Assembly: GCA_036674765.1 (NCBI GenBank) | Contig: JARVKI010000101.1 | Location: 84,552 to 148,551, forward strand | Origin: Seiridium cupressi | Taxonomy: Eukaryota; Ascomycota; Sordariomycetes; Amphisphaeriales; Sporocadaceae | Direction: 5' to 3' | DNA length: 64,000 nt | Part shown: piece by piece, positions 11,130-22,617 of the stretch | How positions within the stretch are numbered: the first letter of the stretch is position 1 | Layout of the letters: each line of letters begins with the position of its first letter | Notes under the pieces: model-generated | Databases searched by the model: none | The model's input: only the letters and a program-made list of their open reading frames with translations | Told to the model about the DNA's origin: nothing | Program-made: the position numbers and the translations under genes

Positions 11130-12059
11130 CGAACGGGGTCTTTAGTTTTTACTAATTGCTGACTGGATATCCGTCGTATTATTAGCGTTTCATGGCTGTA
11201 GTTTTTCTCTTTCAATTCTAATAGCTTTTCGAACTTTAGATTTACTTTACATGCATCGTATTCGCAATGCTCATGCTAGTCGCATAGTAACAGCCGCCTT
11301 TGTAACATACTCCGATGGTATAAACGGCAGTATTTAACTGAATATTATATTTCTTATGTGGCAGCGTACGAGACTATTTTAGTATTGTGTGGTCTCTGTT
11401 GTTATTAAGTTCGCTAGCGAAGGTTTGTCATCTACAAAAGGATTCCGTCGCTTTCAATAAGTACGAGGGCTATTTTAAAGTTCTTAGATTTCACACTTTG
11501 ATCTCTGGGCCTTCCTTTCTTAGCACTTTATCAGCTTGATGACTTGTGATCAGTGGGAGGATATAAGACCGGATAACTGTCTAAAGAATAACAGCATTAC
11601 CACCTAATACAAGAGACTTTGGCGTAATGGCCACACACACCTCAACTACGATCAATAGTCACATAACCAACCAACATATTTAGGAGAAGAATTTTCTCTC
11701 TAGAAAAATCATTCAAAGTAGATATTGCAAGTTACTTTGACACCCCGCGTTTTAATAACATTTAGGACAGTCTCTACGGAGACAGTAAATGGAGGCAGTA
11801 AATCCTAAGGAAGGTCGGGCGAGTATTTGCTCTATCGGAACTGCCGTCGATTTGTCGATGACTTTAAGGTCGACGTCATTACAGCCATGGAGAGAATGTA
11901 TTGGGTTTAGAGAGACGATGATGACGCATGTAAACGACGAATTCATTAGTCTTGGGTAGCATAAACGCTCTCCAATAAATAGGGTGGCGCAGGCTGTGCG
12001 TCCTCTCTCCACCCCCACCTGCTTCTCGCATATTACAGCTTGACCGGCCTAAAACCCAT
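11130..12059. other. Convergent 3' intergenic region between qutC and qutD
   Basis: 0.9 kb between two converging stop codons, AT-rich, no gene supported. It must contain both 3' untranslated regions and polyadenylation sites. Confidence 0.55.
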
Positions 12060-13853
12060 TTATGCCATTTCCTTCTGCTCAACATTCTGCTTATTACGCT
12101 CCTTCAAATCAACACCATCTGCGTTGTGACGGAACTCCTCATCTTGAGCCCTGAGCTCCTCCATAATGATTTTGTTGGCCTTCCGTACCGGCCTAGTCTG
12201 CCAGAGTCGGTCCATAGCCTCGAGGGGCACTGACTTGGTCTCCGGGATGAGGAAGAAGACAAAGATACTAGATAGGAGCATAAGCGATGCAAAGAAGAAG
12301 TAAACGCCGTACTTCATGGTGAGGAACATCTGAGGCGTGAATCTTGAGATGATGAAGTTCCAGAACCAATTGTTGGCGGCAGCAGAAGCCTGACCCAATG
12401 CTCTGTAAATGTGTTAGATTTTGAACTGCTCTACTCGAATTGGGAGCGCGGTGAATTACCTGGTATTCTGGTCGAACATTTCAGAGTTCAGTACCCACGG
12501 TGTGCCGTTCCAGCTGGGAGTGTAGAAAGCAGTCCAGAGGTAGAAGAAGAAGATGGCAGCAATACCGCTACTGCTCAGGCCACCAGTGGGATTTGCTGAA
12601 ACATTGGCAATCTTGATATACGACCCAATGAACCACATGCACATGGAACCACCAAAACTGCCAATCATCAAGAGTCTGCGGCGACCCAAGTTGTCAATCA
12701 AGTATAGGAGCCAGCTATGAATCGGATTAATAAATTGATGCAACAGAAAAGACGAGGAGCGAATCTTGGACTTACACAAAAGTGACGGCTGTCTTGACAA
12801 CTCCGAAAATACCAGTTGTCAGGAAACTTGTGTTGGTTCCGGTGATTCCAATACTCTTGAAAACAGTAGGGCTGTAGTAGTTGATGGCGTTGATGCCGGA
12901 TCCGTTCTGCCACAGGAACAGCATACCTCCGAGGAAGAAGCGGTAGAGAACCTTGGGTTGCTTAAGAGCGGCGAAGGGCTTCCAAAAACCGGCACCAACT
13001 TCCTGCTTGTAACGCTCGTGATCCTCGTCAATGAAGTTGACTTCCTCAATGATGTACAGGTCATTTGCATCCAGGTTGCGGATCCAGCAGAGGTTGGCCA
13101 ACGCTTCCTCTCGCCTGTCCTTGGAGAATAGCCAACGCGGGGACTCCTTGATCCAGAAAGCTCCGATCATGAGTAGACCGGCTGGGATCAGCTGCACGGC
13201 GAAGGGGATCAACCACTGCCTATGGCTAGGGGCCATGGTTGTGTTGACACCATAGTTGATCCAGAAGCCGACTAGGCCTCCAATCTGCCATCCAAGCTCG
13301 TAGATACCGACCAAGCGACCACGGATGGCTGGTGGGGCCAGTTCGGAGATGTAGATGGGGACCTTTGAAACCATGTTAGTGATCGGATCCGTGCTCAGGC
13401 TAGTCCCAGAAGTTAATCTCTTACCGTCATACTGCAAGCTCCGACGCCAATGCCTGCAAGGACACGGCCAGCAAGAATCAAGCCCAAACCTCTTTGACCA
13501 TTTGCACCCAACATCAAGCCAGCGCCGAGAAGGAAGACGGCCACGAAGACCCAAAGGGTCTTCTTTCTTCCGAGATACCAGTTAGATACATAAGCGAACA
13601 AGCTTCCAAAGAAAGCACCGGCTTGGTAGACCGACACGATGTTGGCGGATACCAGAGCGAGCTCGGACGGGGAATAGCTAGCGAAATTGAATTCGGCGAC
13701 GAAAGATGGCAAGGATAGCGTTGTACCAATAAACGCCGAGTCGTAACCAATCATGCATGATGCGAACGATGCAACTGCAGCACTGGTGTATACACGCCAG
13801 TTGTACACAGCGCTGGGTGTCGGCCTATCCTCGTTGAGTGAGAGGATGCCCAT
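12060..13853 (-). CDS. qutD: Quinate permease, MFS sugar-porter family, QutD/QA-Y
   Basis: Plasma-membrane uptake of quinate. Exons on the minus strand are 13853-13425, 13362-12776, 12714-12460 and 12402-12060, with introns of 62, 61 and 57 bp; 537 residues against ~533 for QUTD. Sugar-porter hallmarks are present: the loop GRKKT after helix 2, ESPRWLF before the central loop, and PETKSVPLEAMDRLW after helix 12, with about 12 hydrophobic segments. Quinate-permease-like sequence includes YELGWQIGGLVGFWINYG and WQNGSGINAINYYSP. It is divergent from qutB across a 1.2-kb promoter containing a perfect activator palindrome at 14582-14597. Substrate assignment rests on family resemblance together with cluster context. 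Confidence 0.93.
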
Positions 13854-15064
13854 CTTGATGGCTCCGGGGGAGGACGATCAAGTAAGCTTGGTGGAGAGGG
13901 TGGGTAGGTGCCACAAATCAGCGGAGTCCCTTGGGCAGATGGTGGATGTGCCCCAAGTAGATGTCAAGCGACGATGAGATGATCAGATGGCGAGGTGAAG
14001 ATCTGGGGAAAGGGAGCAATCCAGATGTCGTGACAGGGCCGTTCTTATAATCAAGTCCGGGGCCCCGGCTGCTGGACCTGGACGTCGGCCTATTGAGTCT
14101 GGGGTCGGCCTCTTCTGTTCTGGGCAATGCTGGACTGAGTTAGTATCGACCTTGACCCCTAGCCAATCCACGCATAATGGCCAGCAGGATTGCCACGAGT
14201 CCGGGGTAGCGTCTTCACCTCTGACTATTGGCAGGCCACAAATCCGGTAAGCACGCTGACTGGATGGATTGAATGCAACTGATTCCTCTCTGGATATCTG
14301 TTATTCCTGAGAGTGCCCTAAGACCAGGTCGCCGGGACCGTCACGGACGAGTTGGTGTCATTACTGGTGCTCCCCAGTACCTCAGCCCGTGGTGATTCTG
14401 AAGGGCCCAGACGAGTCATTCTCTCCATGTCCAATGACACTAGCAAAACTCAAAGCAGCTGGGCCTCGCGCACTTACGGGTCCAGACAATTTCCAGATCA
14501 TTTACCCCACAAAGCCGTCCCCGCAGATACTGTCTTCTCTGTCAGCAGGCTTCTCGCCAAGTGCCGAATCCTGGGAGGGGGGGATAAACGCTTATCCAAC
14601 CTTCTCAGTGTTTGTTACCCAGCTTGGCACTGATCCCAAAACACCGTTGGCGAACCTTGGGACTCCTCCAATCATTGCCATATCTTGTTCCTCAACCTGC
14701 ATCGAGCGGAAGAGCATATACCCATAGGCAACCCGAACAAGATTATTCCCCCACAACTCGCGATCTGCCCCGTAAGTTGCTACTCCACACACACCCCAGA
14801 GCAACTTCCATTTTGGCCTGAAAAATGCAGCTCCGTGACGCTTCCTCCATGGCCTTCGGCATAGTAAGATGGCCGAATACATAGCTCAGGCAGCTATGGG
14901 AAAGTTTCAGTTCGCATACTTGAGTAGTGCTTCCCCTGACCCGAGATACTCGTCGTGACACCCAATACACTACCCCATAACCAAATACACAACGTTCAGA
15001 GCCCCAGTCTTACTGCATCCCTCATCCTTTGCACCTAAGACTACACAATAACAGACCAGCCATA
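13854..15064. promoter_or_regulatory. Divergent qutD/qutB promoter region
   Basis: 1.2 kb between the permease and dehydrogenase start codons. No gene is supported; the open frames here overlap on both strands without family resemblance. It carries one perfect activator palindrome, 483 bp before qutB and about 730 bp before qutD. Confidence 0.7.
14582..14597. promoter_or_regulatory. Quinate-activator (QUTA/QA-1F) binding site
   Basis: GGATAAACGCTTATCC is a perfect 16/16 match to the established QA-1F consensus GGRTAARYRYTTATCC. It lies in the shared qutD/qutB promoter. Confidence 0.85.
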
Positions 15065-16071
15065 ATGACGACTGTACCAGTGACAGATATGGCTCCCCCC
15101 GTTTCGCAGGAACCACAACTGGACCGTCACGGATATCTATTCGGTCTCAAGATCGGAGCTTCCATGTCGCCGCTGCTGCACAATAGCATCTACCAGGAAC
15201 TTGGGTTGAAATGGGGACAACACTTGTTCGAGTCTTCGGACATTTCAGAATTTCTGCAACTAATTCAAGATCCAGAATTCTATGGTTCGTTCTCACATCT
15301 TTTCCACAGTCAAACGTGCACCGCTGACCTCAACCAGGCGCTTCCGTGACAATGCCGAATAAGGTTGCCATCATGAAGCATCTAGACGAACTCACGGAGG
15401 AGTGCCGTGAGGTCGGAGCCTGTAACACAATCTTCATTCGGGAAGAAGCTGGAAGACGAATCTTCTGCGGCACTAACACAGATGTCGTCGGAATCAGGGA
15501 GTCCTTTTACCAAAATGTCGCCAACCCTGATGCTGTCTTCCATGACAAGCCTGCCATGGTCATCGGTGGCGGAGGCGCTGCCCGGAGTGCAGTCTATGCT
15601 TTGCAGAAGTGGATGCGGGCTACTAAGATCTACCTGGTAAACCGCGACGCCAGCGAAGTCGAAGCTGTGATAGCCGAGTGTCTGGCCCGCGGATATGGCG
15701 ATAAGCTTGTGCACGTTTCGACGGTAGAGCAAGCAGAGGCTCTGGAGTCACCGGGGGCTATCGTTGCCTGCGTTCCGGACTTTCCGCCTAAGACCGAAGA
15801 AGAGCTAGTGGCCAGGGCCATCATGGAGGCCTTTTTCAAGAAGGATAGGAAAGGCAGCATACTAGAGATGTGCTACAACCCAAACCCCTATACGGAGATT
15901 GGCGGCATTGCAGAACGAGAAGGATGGCAGGTGATTCTAGGAACAGAAGCTCTCATTTGGCAAGGCTTAGAGCAAGACAGGCATTGGACGGGTTTACAGC
16001 TCAACGAGTTGCCCGTGAAAAGGGCCAAGGAAGTTATTGCCGCTCGTCTGTCGCAAATCTCTAAACTGTAA
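15065..16071 (+). CDS. qutB: Quinate/shikimate 5-dehydrogenase, QutB/QA-3
   Basis: NAD-dependent oxidation of quinate to 3-dehydroquinate (and shikimate to dehydroshikimate), the first catabolic step. Exons are 15065-15284 and 15338-16071; the 53-bp intron has an unusual donor (GTTCGT) but restores frame exactly as [14 protein letters not shown]. 317 residues against ~320-330 for the family. The substrate-binding Ser-x-Ser lies in [10 protein letters not shown], the catalytic Lys in TMPNKVAIM, the paired Asp in GTNTDVVG, and the nucleotide-binding glycine loop is GGGGAARSA. The ATG at 15065 follows an in-frame TTG that should not be used. It also resembles the C-terminal domain of the nearby repressor, as expected from their common AROM/shikimate-dehydrogenase ancestry. 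Confidence 0.94.
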
Positions 16072-16220
16072 AATACTTCAATCATTTCATGTTGTCAGCA
16101 TGGTCAGGTTCAACAAGCATAGTCAGGGCGTTTTGGGACATTTTTGGAAGAGTCGGGCACGCTACTGGCATATCGTGTACATAGCAATGTAGATAACATA
16201 CACATATCTATGGGAACACT

Positions 16221-17425
16221 TTATGCTCCCGGCCGGCTGTAGTCAAGGTGCCTAACGCGTTTCCATACCTCGCGTACAACACGTTCTTGCGTTTGCCGGC
16301 CTGTTTCCGTGGTAGAGGGCCCGGCGGGTCTGATCGCAAGGTAGAGACGGCTGCCTAAGCGCACGTCGCTGATGGCAGCTGTCTGGTAATCCTCGGGAGG
16401 ATTTGCCGTAGTGACAAGACCGCCCGCTTCCTCTACGATGGCGATGCCCGCTGCAACATCCCTAGTCGGTGTTAGTAAATCTTCGGGTACTATCCGAGAA
16501 TAAACGTCTGGTGAGCTTACCATTCCCAGCAACCACCCTCCCACCAAATGTCGAACGAGCCCATCGCTACGTAGGCCAGATCAAGGGTCGCACTTCCTAG
16601 GCTTCGCATGCCGTGGACCATGCCTCCTTTTCCATCACGGCCTCCGAATTCGGCTGCCATGTTCACAAAGCTCTCCACTTTGCGATGCATATTTCCATCG
16701 GGCCGGTCTTTCCTATCCTTGCCCCATTCACAAGAGAATACACATCCACTGGGGGCCTTTGGTGGAAGAGGAGGAACTGGGTTTCTGATCAAGGGCAACT
16801 GTTGCGTTTCATTCAACCATGCACCCTTGCCTCGGCAGGAGGAGAACACCTGATTAAGGAATGGTGCATTGATGACTCCTATCATAGGTCTCCCGTTCAG
16901 GATGAAGCCAATAGAAACGCAGAACATGGGAAACAGGTGAGTAAAGTTCACGGTCCCGTCCAGGGGATCGATGCACCATGTTGGCTCGTCGCCTATGAGG
17001 TAATCCCTGGAAACTCCCTTTGAGTATGTCTCTTCCCCAATGAATCTAAGTCGACGACATATCATATCAGCATAATCCGGCAAATTCGCAATGCATAACT
17101 TTAGATGGTTCTGAATAGGCTCACTTGTGAGATGGAAACCTCTTTTCAATCGACGTCTTAATGAACGCCTCGACGTCTGCGATGACATGTCAGCATCATA
17201 CCATCATAACAAGTCCAGAAGGTCACGCAGTCTGTTTATCATACCTTCGTCGGCCTTCGTTACGATATCAACTGAACTATCCTTCTCGGAGAAAGCTTGT
17301 GTGGGAGCTCCATCGCTACTCCATCGCGAACGAGCAAAGCTCATCAAGAGCTCTCCGGCATCCTTGCCAAGCTGGACAGCGAAAGCATAGATGTCATCGA
17401 GTTCGGCGCTGCTAAGCTCCGACAT
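16221..17425 (-). CDS. qutG: QutG/QA-X, inositol-monophosphatase-like phosphatase of the quinate cluster
   Basis: Member of the inositol monophosphatase (IMPase) superfamily found in all known fungal quinate clusters; its exact role in quinate use has not been settled. Exons on the minus strand are 17425-17245, 17176-17125, 17045-16521 and 16461-16221 (introns 68, 79 and 59 bp); 332 residues. Metal- and phosphate-binding motifs are FIGEET, then IDPLDGTVNF (with the upstream WC), and WEGGCWEWDVAAG near the C-terminus, the last split by the third intron. The 52-bp second exon is required to join VDIVTKADE to the GEET motif. It is divergent from qutE across a 0.9-kb promoter containing a perfect activator palindrome at 18087-18102. 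Confidence 0.93.
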
Positions 17426-18332
17426 GGTGAATGAGTGTATGAATCGGAAAACAATCTAGAAAATAGACTAACGGTCAAATATGTAATTGGAACCGCGGTG
17501 TAGCAATGCGATGTACGATGATTCCACCGGAGAGTCCGTCGACTCCGCCTATCACTATCTGCGCCGATAGCTGTATGACACAACTCCAGCGTGCTCCTGG
17601 GCCGGTGTAAGCCGCATGACGCCAAAACCCACAGCGGCTTTCGTCCGCCACGGGTAGCAGGCTACACCTACGCGATAGCTATCTGGTGCTCCAGCAGTAC
17701 ATGTAGACATCGCACTTGGGAAATACTCGGGGACGACCATCTCTTCGACCCTATGCTAGTGACATATATGACACGGATATACACACTGTACTATATCGCT
17801 TGTTGGTAGTGGAATCATGAAAAGCACAACTTTCTACGTAGAATGCATTGGAACCTCAAATTCTCAATGAGTTGGGGGCTAGCTACAATGTAGGCCAGGA
17901 CACAGATATTGGAAGCGATTACTCTTCATGCCACAGTTTTGATCAATATGCTGCAATTCATTAGTAAGTAATAACGTCTGCAATAGCATCAGATTTGACA
18001 CAAAGCGATGCGTATCAAATTTGACTGAGCTCAGTCAACGCAAACCGCATGCCTGCTCGTTCATCCAGCGGTCGATTCCGGGCGGTGGGTAAACACTTAT
18101 CCCCTGAAGCACTAAGTCTTGGCCGGCGACGATGCCAATGCGGGGGATGTTTGGGGACGCGACCGACAGTACGGAATTTACACCCGTAGTATACTCACCC
18201 GGGTGAACGATTCAAAGAGCCGATGCGGGGACGGGGGGCAATGAGATGTAGGTAAGAGAACGACTTTTGGTCTTGAAGCTGTGCACCAAACAAATTCCCA
18301 AGCTCTCTTCATTGACCACATTCTCACACACA
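17426..18332. promoter_or_regulatory. Divergent qutG/qutE promoter region
   Basis: 0.9 kb between the two start codons, no gene supported. A perfect activator palindrome lies at 18087-18102. Confidence 0.7.
18087..18102. promoter_or_regulatory. Quinate-activator (QUTA/QA-1F) binding site
   Basis: GGGTAAACACTTATCC is a perfect 16/16 match to GGRTAARYRYTTATCC, 231 bp upstream of the qutE start codon and 662 bp upstream of qutG. Confidence 0.87.
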
Positions 18333-18785
18333 ATGGCACGATCAATTCTCCTCATCAACGGCCCGAATCTGAACCTACTGGGCACGCGAGAGCCGCACAT
18401 ATACGGCAGCACTACGCTTCCCGACGTCGAAGCAGCCGCCCAGCAGCAGGCCACCGAGCTCTCCGTTTCGCTTGCTACGTTTCAATCGAACCACGAGGGT
18501 GCCATCATCGACCGGATACACGAGGCGAGAGGCAACGTAGACGCCATCATAATCAACCCAGGAGGGTTCACACATACAAGCGTAGCTATCAGGGATGCTC
18601 TCCTTGGGGTTGAGATTCCCTTCGTTGAGCTACACGTCTCCAATGTCCACGCGAGGGAAAGCTTCAGACATCACAGTTACTTCACAGACAAAGCTGTCGC
18701 AATGATATGCGGTCTGGGCGTATATGGATATAAAGCAGCCCTCGAGTTTGCGGCTAAGCATATGAAGATCAAGGAGAAATCATAG
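18333..18785 (+). CDS. qutE: Catabolic 3-dehydroquinase (type II), QutE/QA-2
   Basis: Dehydrates 3-dehydroquinate to 3-dehydroshikimate. Intronless, 150 residues, typical of type II dehydroquinases (~150), which form dodecamers. Conserved elements in order: the N-terminal [17 protein letters not shown] with the catalytic Arg and Tyr; [16 protein letters not shown] with substrate-binding Asn and His; and [19 protein letters not shown] with the active-site His and Arg. The start is the ATG before [11 protein letters not shown]; longer in-frame non-ATG starts are ignored. With QutB and QutC it completes the route from quinate to protocatechuate. Confidence 0.96.
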   Translation: MARSILLINGPNLNLLGTREPHIYGSTTLPDVEAAAQQQATELSVSLATFQSNHEGAIIDRIHEARGNVDAIIINPGGFTHTSVAIRDALLGVEIPFVELHVSNVHARESFRHHSYFTDKAVAMICGLGVYGYKAALEFAAKHMKIKEKS

Positions 18786-19281
18786 GCGCAAGCCGTCATT
18801 CATCAAATGTCATTGGAGTCTAGCGTCTAGCAGGATCGGAGGGGTATCGGAAGACGTGCCGCTCTGGAGAAAGAGAAGGAATTGGCAGAACCATGACACC
18901 AGAGCGCAGCTCGACTCTGTATTGTGCATCAAATGAGCTGGGAAAATATGGGAGAATGGCTCATTCAAGCGTTCGTATTAGCCATGTATATCACTCACCA
19001 TCAATGAATACAGCCACCGCGCGAACTGACTCTGCTTTCCAACTGTATTATCGCACCTCGTTGGACTACAACATCCATCTCTTGATTGTAGTTGGACACT
19101 GGCCCGAATCCATAGTCAGGTACCGCAGTATCGCATTTGCGCAGTATCGGAGGCTTGATATCAGATCATCTTTCGGCCGACGGCGAGAGAACTTAGGGGG
19201 TATCATTGACAAGCAGAATATGGAAGAGGCACATAAGCAGCAGCAGGCTAGACGAATGCAAGTGACCGACAGCCGTACAAA
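18786..19281. other. Convergent 3' region between qutE and the JIP5-like gene
   Basis: About 0.5 kb holding the two 3' ends. The short open frame here has no family resemblance. This marks the right edge of the quinate cluster. Confidence 0.5.
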
Positions 19282-20670
19282 TCACAGCCCCTTAAACTTG
19301 AGTATGCCATGAGCACCATGAGCACCCAGATCGGGAGTTCCTTTGCCCTTCCTGCGCTTTTTCTTTCCCTTCCGGCGTGATCCATCATCGCTATCTGACT
19401 CCAACTCGGCATCACTGTCAGCGGCGCGCTTAGTTTGCACCGGGGTCTTGGTGTCAGAGTTATCAGAATCATCAGACTCGTCGGAGTCATCATCCTCGTC
19501 TCCGTCCTCGTCGCTATCGTCTCCAGTAGGGGCGACGCTCTCTTCCCAGACCTTGATCGTAGTGCCACCGCCGCTGATCATGCGCCCCTCGCAATCGAAG
19601 CTTATACCCACAACTGCCTCGACCTCATCATGTTGCAGAACAGTCTCGACCTCCCGTTTGACCAGATCCACAAGCCTCACTGTTCCGTCTCCGACGCCAA
19701 CAGCAATCTTCTTTCCAGATGTTATTGTATCGGGTAGTTGTGCCATGCAATCCAGGCTCTCGCCTGCGCGATCAACGATGATCCGATCTGTTTGGTCGTC
19801 CCACGCACCCTTGTCCCAAATGGTGAGCACGCCAGTGCCCGTTCCCACTGCTACGATACCATTGTCTCTATTCTTCTTTGGGCCTAAGCCTGGCACGAAA
19901 ACAGCGCCGAGGAGCTCATCCTCCTGGTCGTCACTTCTGACAAGCACACCACGGCGTATGTCTGTAACGGCCAACGTAGTGCCACCCGTGCTAACCCATT
20001 GTTTGCTATAGCCACTCGTACTGGTGTCGCTGGGGGGGAGAGGTGCGAGGGAGGACACGAAATCGGAATGCGGAAGGTGGGTTTGCTGGGGTTTCTGTGA
20101 AGCCAAGGCGTGATCGCGCAAATCGACAAGGTGCAGGGCCCCGGAATCACAGCCTAGTAGGAGCGTCTGAGGCGAGAGGACGTGAAGTAGGGTCGGTGCG
20201 TCGGGGTTATTGTTGTGGTCAGGAATTGCGAATTTGGATGCGACTTGACCGGTCGTGGGAGAGAAGTGCTTCACAATGGAATCGGTGCCGGCTGAATAGA
20301 GAGCTGTGCAGGGAGTCTGGTGTCAGTAGGCAAGCACATACACATACGGTGGGTCAGGAGGAAAAGTTGGCAAGGTTCGAGCATCGAAAGCTCATGGCTA
20401 CTCACCGGATCCGTCGAGACTGAAGCCCAAAGCCCGACAGCTACCTTTGTGTCGGCGTGTTCTCCAAATTGAATCTATCGTGCCCTTTCCATCCGACAAG
20501 ACGCTCACGTCAGCCGAAGCATCGTCGTCGGAGCTACGTTCTGAAGCGGGCAGCCTGAAGCATTCGACATGGCCAGTCGACAATCCGACGGCAAGCAAAG
20601 GGTCGTTCGGATGAATTGCTTGGGCGAAGAGCTCAGCACTGAGCGGAAGAGTGCAGAGATTCTCCAACAT
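19282..20670 (-). CDS. jip5: WD40-repeat protein, JIP5/WDR55-like (ribosome biogenesis)
   Basis: Likely nucleolar WD40 protein; the yeast family member Jip5 is needed for 60S ribosomal subunit biogenesis. Exons on the minus strand are 20670-20406 and 20303-19282 (102-bp intron), 428 residues. The N-terminal half has degenerate WD repeats ([57 protein letters not shown]). The C-terminus is a long acidic Asp/Glu/Ser tract followed by the basic stretch [13 protein letters not shown], a layout typical of this family. The ending HGILKFKGL resembles the family's conserved C-terminus. It is a housekeeping gene unrelated to quinate use. Confidence 0.85.
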
Positions 20671-21271
20671 GTTTGGCTGGGCGCAATCAGATCAATTTGA
20701 AAATCGAAAACTGACAGGGAATCAAGCGGGTCAATGAACCAGTCCTGAAGCAGGCACGTCAACAGAGTGCCAATTGATTCTGGACCGAAGCTTCGTGATT
20801 GACTCTGGGGGAGTACGGTTTTTTTTCCCCCCGTTGTCGAGCGCGGAAAGATTCCGAGTTAAATTTACGTTGAAGTCGACTAGCGCAGAACTGACGCCTC
20901 TAGCGCTAAAGGTACAGCCCTGGAGAAGCCCCCGAGCACTAAGTGCGTCGGGGGCTGTAGTTAAATTCTACCTGGCAATATACTGAACGTGCTGCCTCAA
21001 GTTATGTACATATAGGCGTCAGGATCCGTACAATCCTATCTTTTGAAGACTGGCGCTTGATTCGCCATTCATTGACTTGACCTTTGCCAAAGTACGTGAT
21101 CATCGCACCAATCACAAACGGCCGGTTTGCAACAGCAGACGCTTGTTGCTCTACCTCCGCAAGTTACAGCATGCAACTGCTACGCGTGAGGGTATTGGCG
21201 ATACTTCCTGTCCGTTGCCAGTAATCACCGCCCATGGATAGCCTGTCCGGCTTCCGGGTGATAATTTCATA
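20671..21271. other. Intergenic region
   Basis: 0.6 kb between the JIP5-like start and the methyltransferase stop. No gene supported. A poly-T/poly-C tract occurs near 20820-20832. Confidence 0.45.
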
Positions 21272-22617
21272 TCATTCCATCGGTTTCTGGGCATACCAGA
21301 AATAATAATCAAGGTAAATGTGTGACTCTCGGCCTGCTAATTCCGCCTTTGCATCTTTGACAAGCTTTTCAACGTCCTCGACGGGCATAATCTCCCTCAG
21401 AGGTTTTGCCCCCATGGCATCTATGAGATCTGACGTTACCTCTCTCATGTACTCGCCTACGAGGCGTAACTTCTTGTGCTGTGGGGATTCTCAGCGTCTG
21501 CAGAAAACGGGAACCATGATTATTTCGACCTACCTTTGGCCACCTCCCCATGGGTGCCTTGAACTTCCTACAGTTGATATTCACGAAGCCATGCCGATCC
21601 AGGACCTCATTCATGTAGTTGGCTATGCGCCACTGAAATCCGTATGCCATGGTTAATGCCTCGCCCGTCTTGTCCATAAAAAGCGCAAAAGGTGAGTCGG
21701 CGGGCATGCTGCCATCATCACATTTTGCGTAGCCACCGAGCTCTTGCAGTTCTATCCAGCCACCGGGTCTCATGTGTCTGTGAAAAGCAATCCGGTCAAC
21801 AATCTTTCGCAACATGGTCTTCCAACAGGACGCGGAGAACTCACTCCAGACATTTCACAAGGACCGAATCAAACTCTCTTAAAAAGAGGCTGACATGTCT
21901 GAAGTGGACGAAGTCAAAATCATCTCCATGCAACCAAGGGTCGTGAATGTCCTCTACGATGAATCTCAGATTGGGTGGAATCCAGGGCTCTTGAATCGGG
22001 CTCAAGTCAAGCCCAATCACTTGAGCGCTCGGAAACTTGTCCGCCACTGTATCGGTTTTAGCCCTCCGCGGTAACAGCAACAGATATATTCGCACACAGC
22101 CCACGTCCGAGATTGAAAAGACATACTTGCGATGGCCCAAGAGCCTGTGCCAGTTCCCAGGTCAATGATTCGCTGTGGATAATTGCCAATAGGTGCAAAA
22201 AACAACCTCCCACTACGGAGCATGTCAGCCTCACAGCATACGGCTTAAGGGTACTGAGTGAGCAACCTCGTCAATTCTATCGTAGCTACATGCTTCATTT
22301 CGTCCCGGGTCTGTTCCGTGTCATCATTGGGTATTGGATACGTGCCATATCGGAACTTGTGGTACTAAAACGCAAATTATCGTAAGCAGACTACTTCGAG
22401 AATGCACCCTGAAAGCGTCCTGGAGGCTCACCCGACGACCGTTCTCATAGGAGTGACGAAGGACACTGGATGTAATGCTACCAAAGGCGCTTTCGGACTC
22501 GAGATCAAAGGCGGCCGGGGCAAACTCGTCCTCGTCGATGTCATCCGGATCGCCTGCTTCGATTCTATGGCCTGAGTTGTGGTCTTCCCAGTTCAAAGAC
22601 GACGAGGCGGAGGACAT
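21272..22617 (-). CDS. SAM-dependent methyltransferase, LaeA-like
   Basis: Class I methyltransferase of the LaeA-like/TAM family. Exons on the minus strand are 22617-22432, 22364-22290, 22229-22127, 22046-21845, 21777-21534 and 21472-21272; five introns of 60-80 bp, 336 residues. SAM-binding motif I is RIIDLGTGTGSWAI, split from the next segment MADKFPSAQVIGLDLSP by intron 3. Later conserved elements are FRHVSLFL and HMRPGGWIELQE. Upstream, SYENGRRYHKFRYGTYPIPNDD is the typical pre-motif block of this family, and the N-terminal ~55 residues are acidic. LaeA-like proteins include global regulators of secondary metabolism and many cluster-specific enzymes; no biosynthetic cluster is visible here, so the target is unknown. 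Confidence 0.85.

Noticed and set aside
14285..14300. GGATATCTGTTATTCC considered as an additional quinate-activator site
   Set aside because: It has four mismatches to the 16-bp consensus, too many to support.
19343..20011. 222-codon Ser-rich plus-strand ORF
   Set aside because: Antisense shadow of the acidic Asp/Ser tract of the JIP5-like gene.
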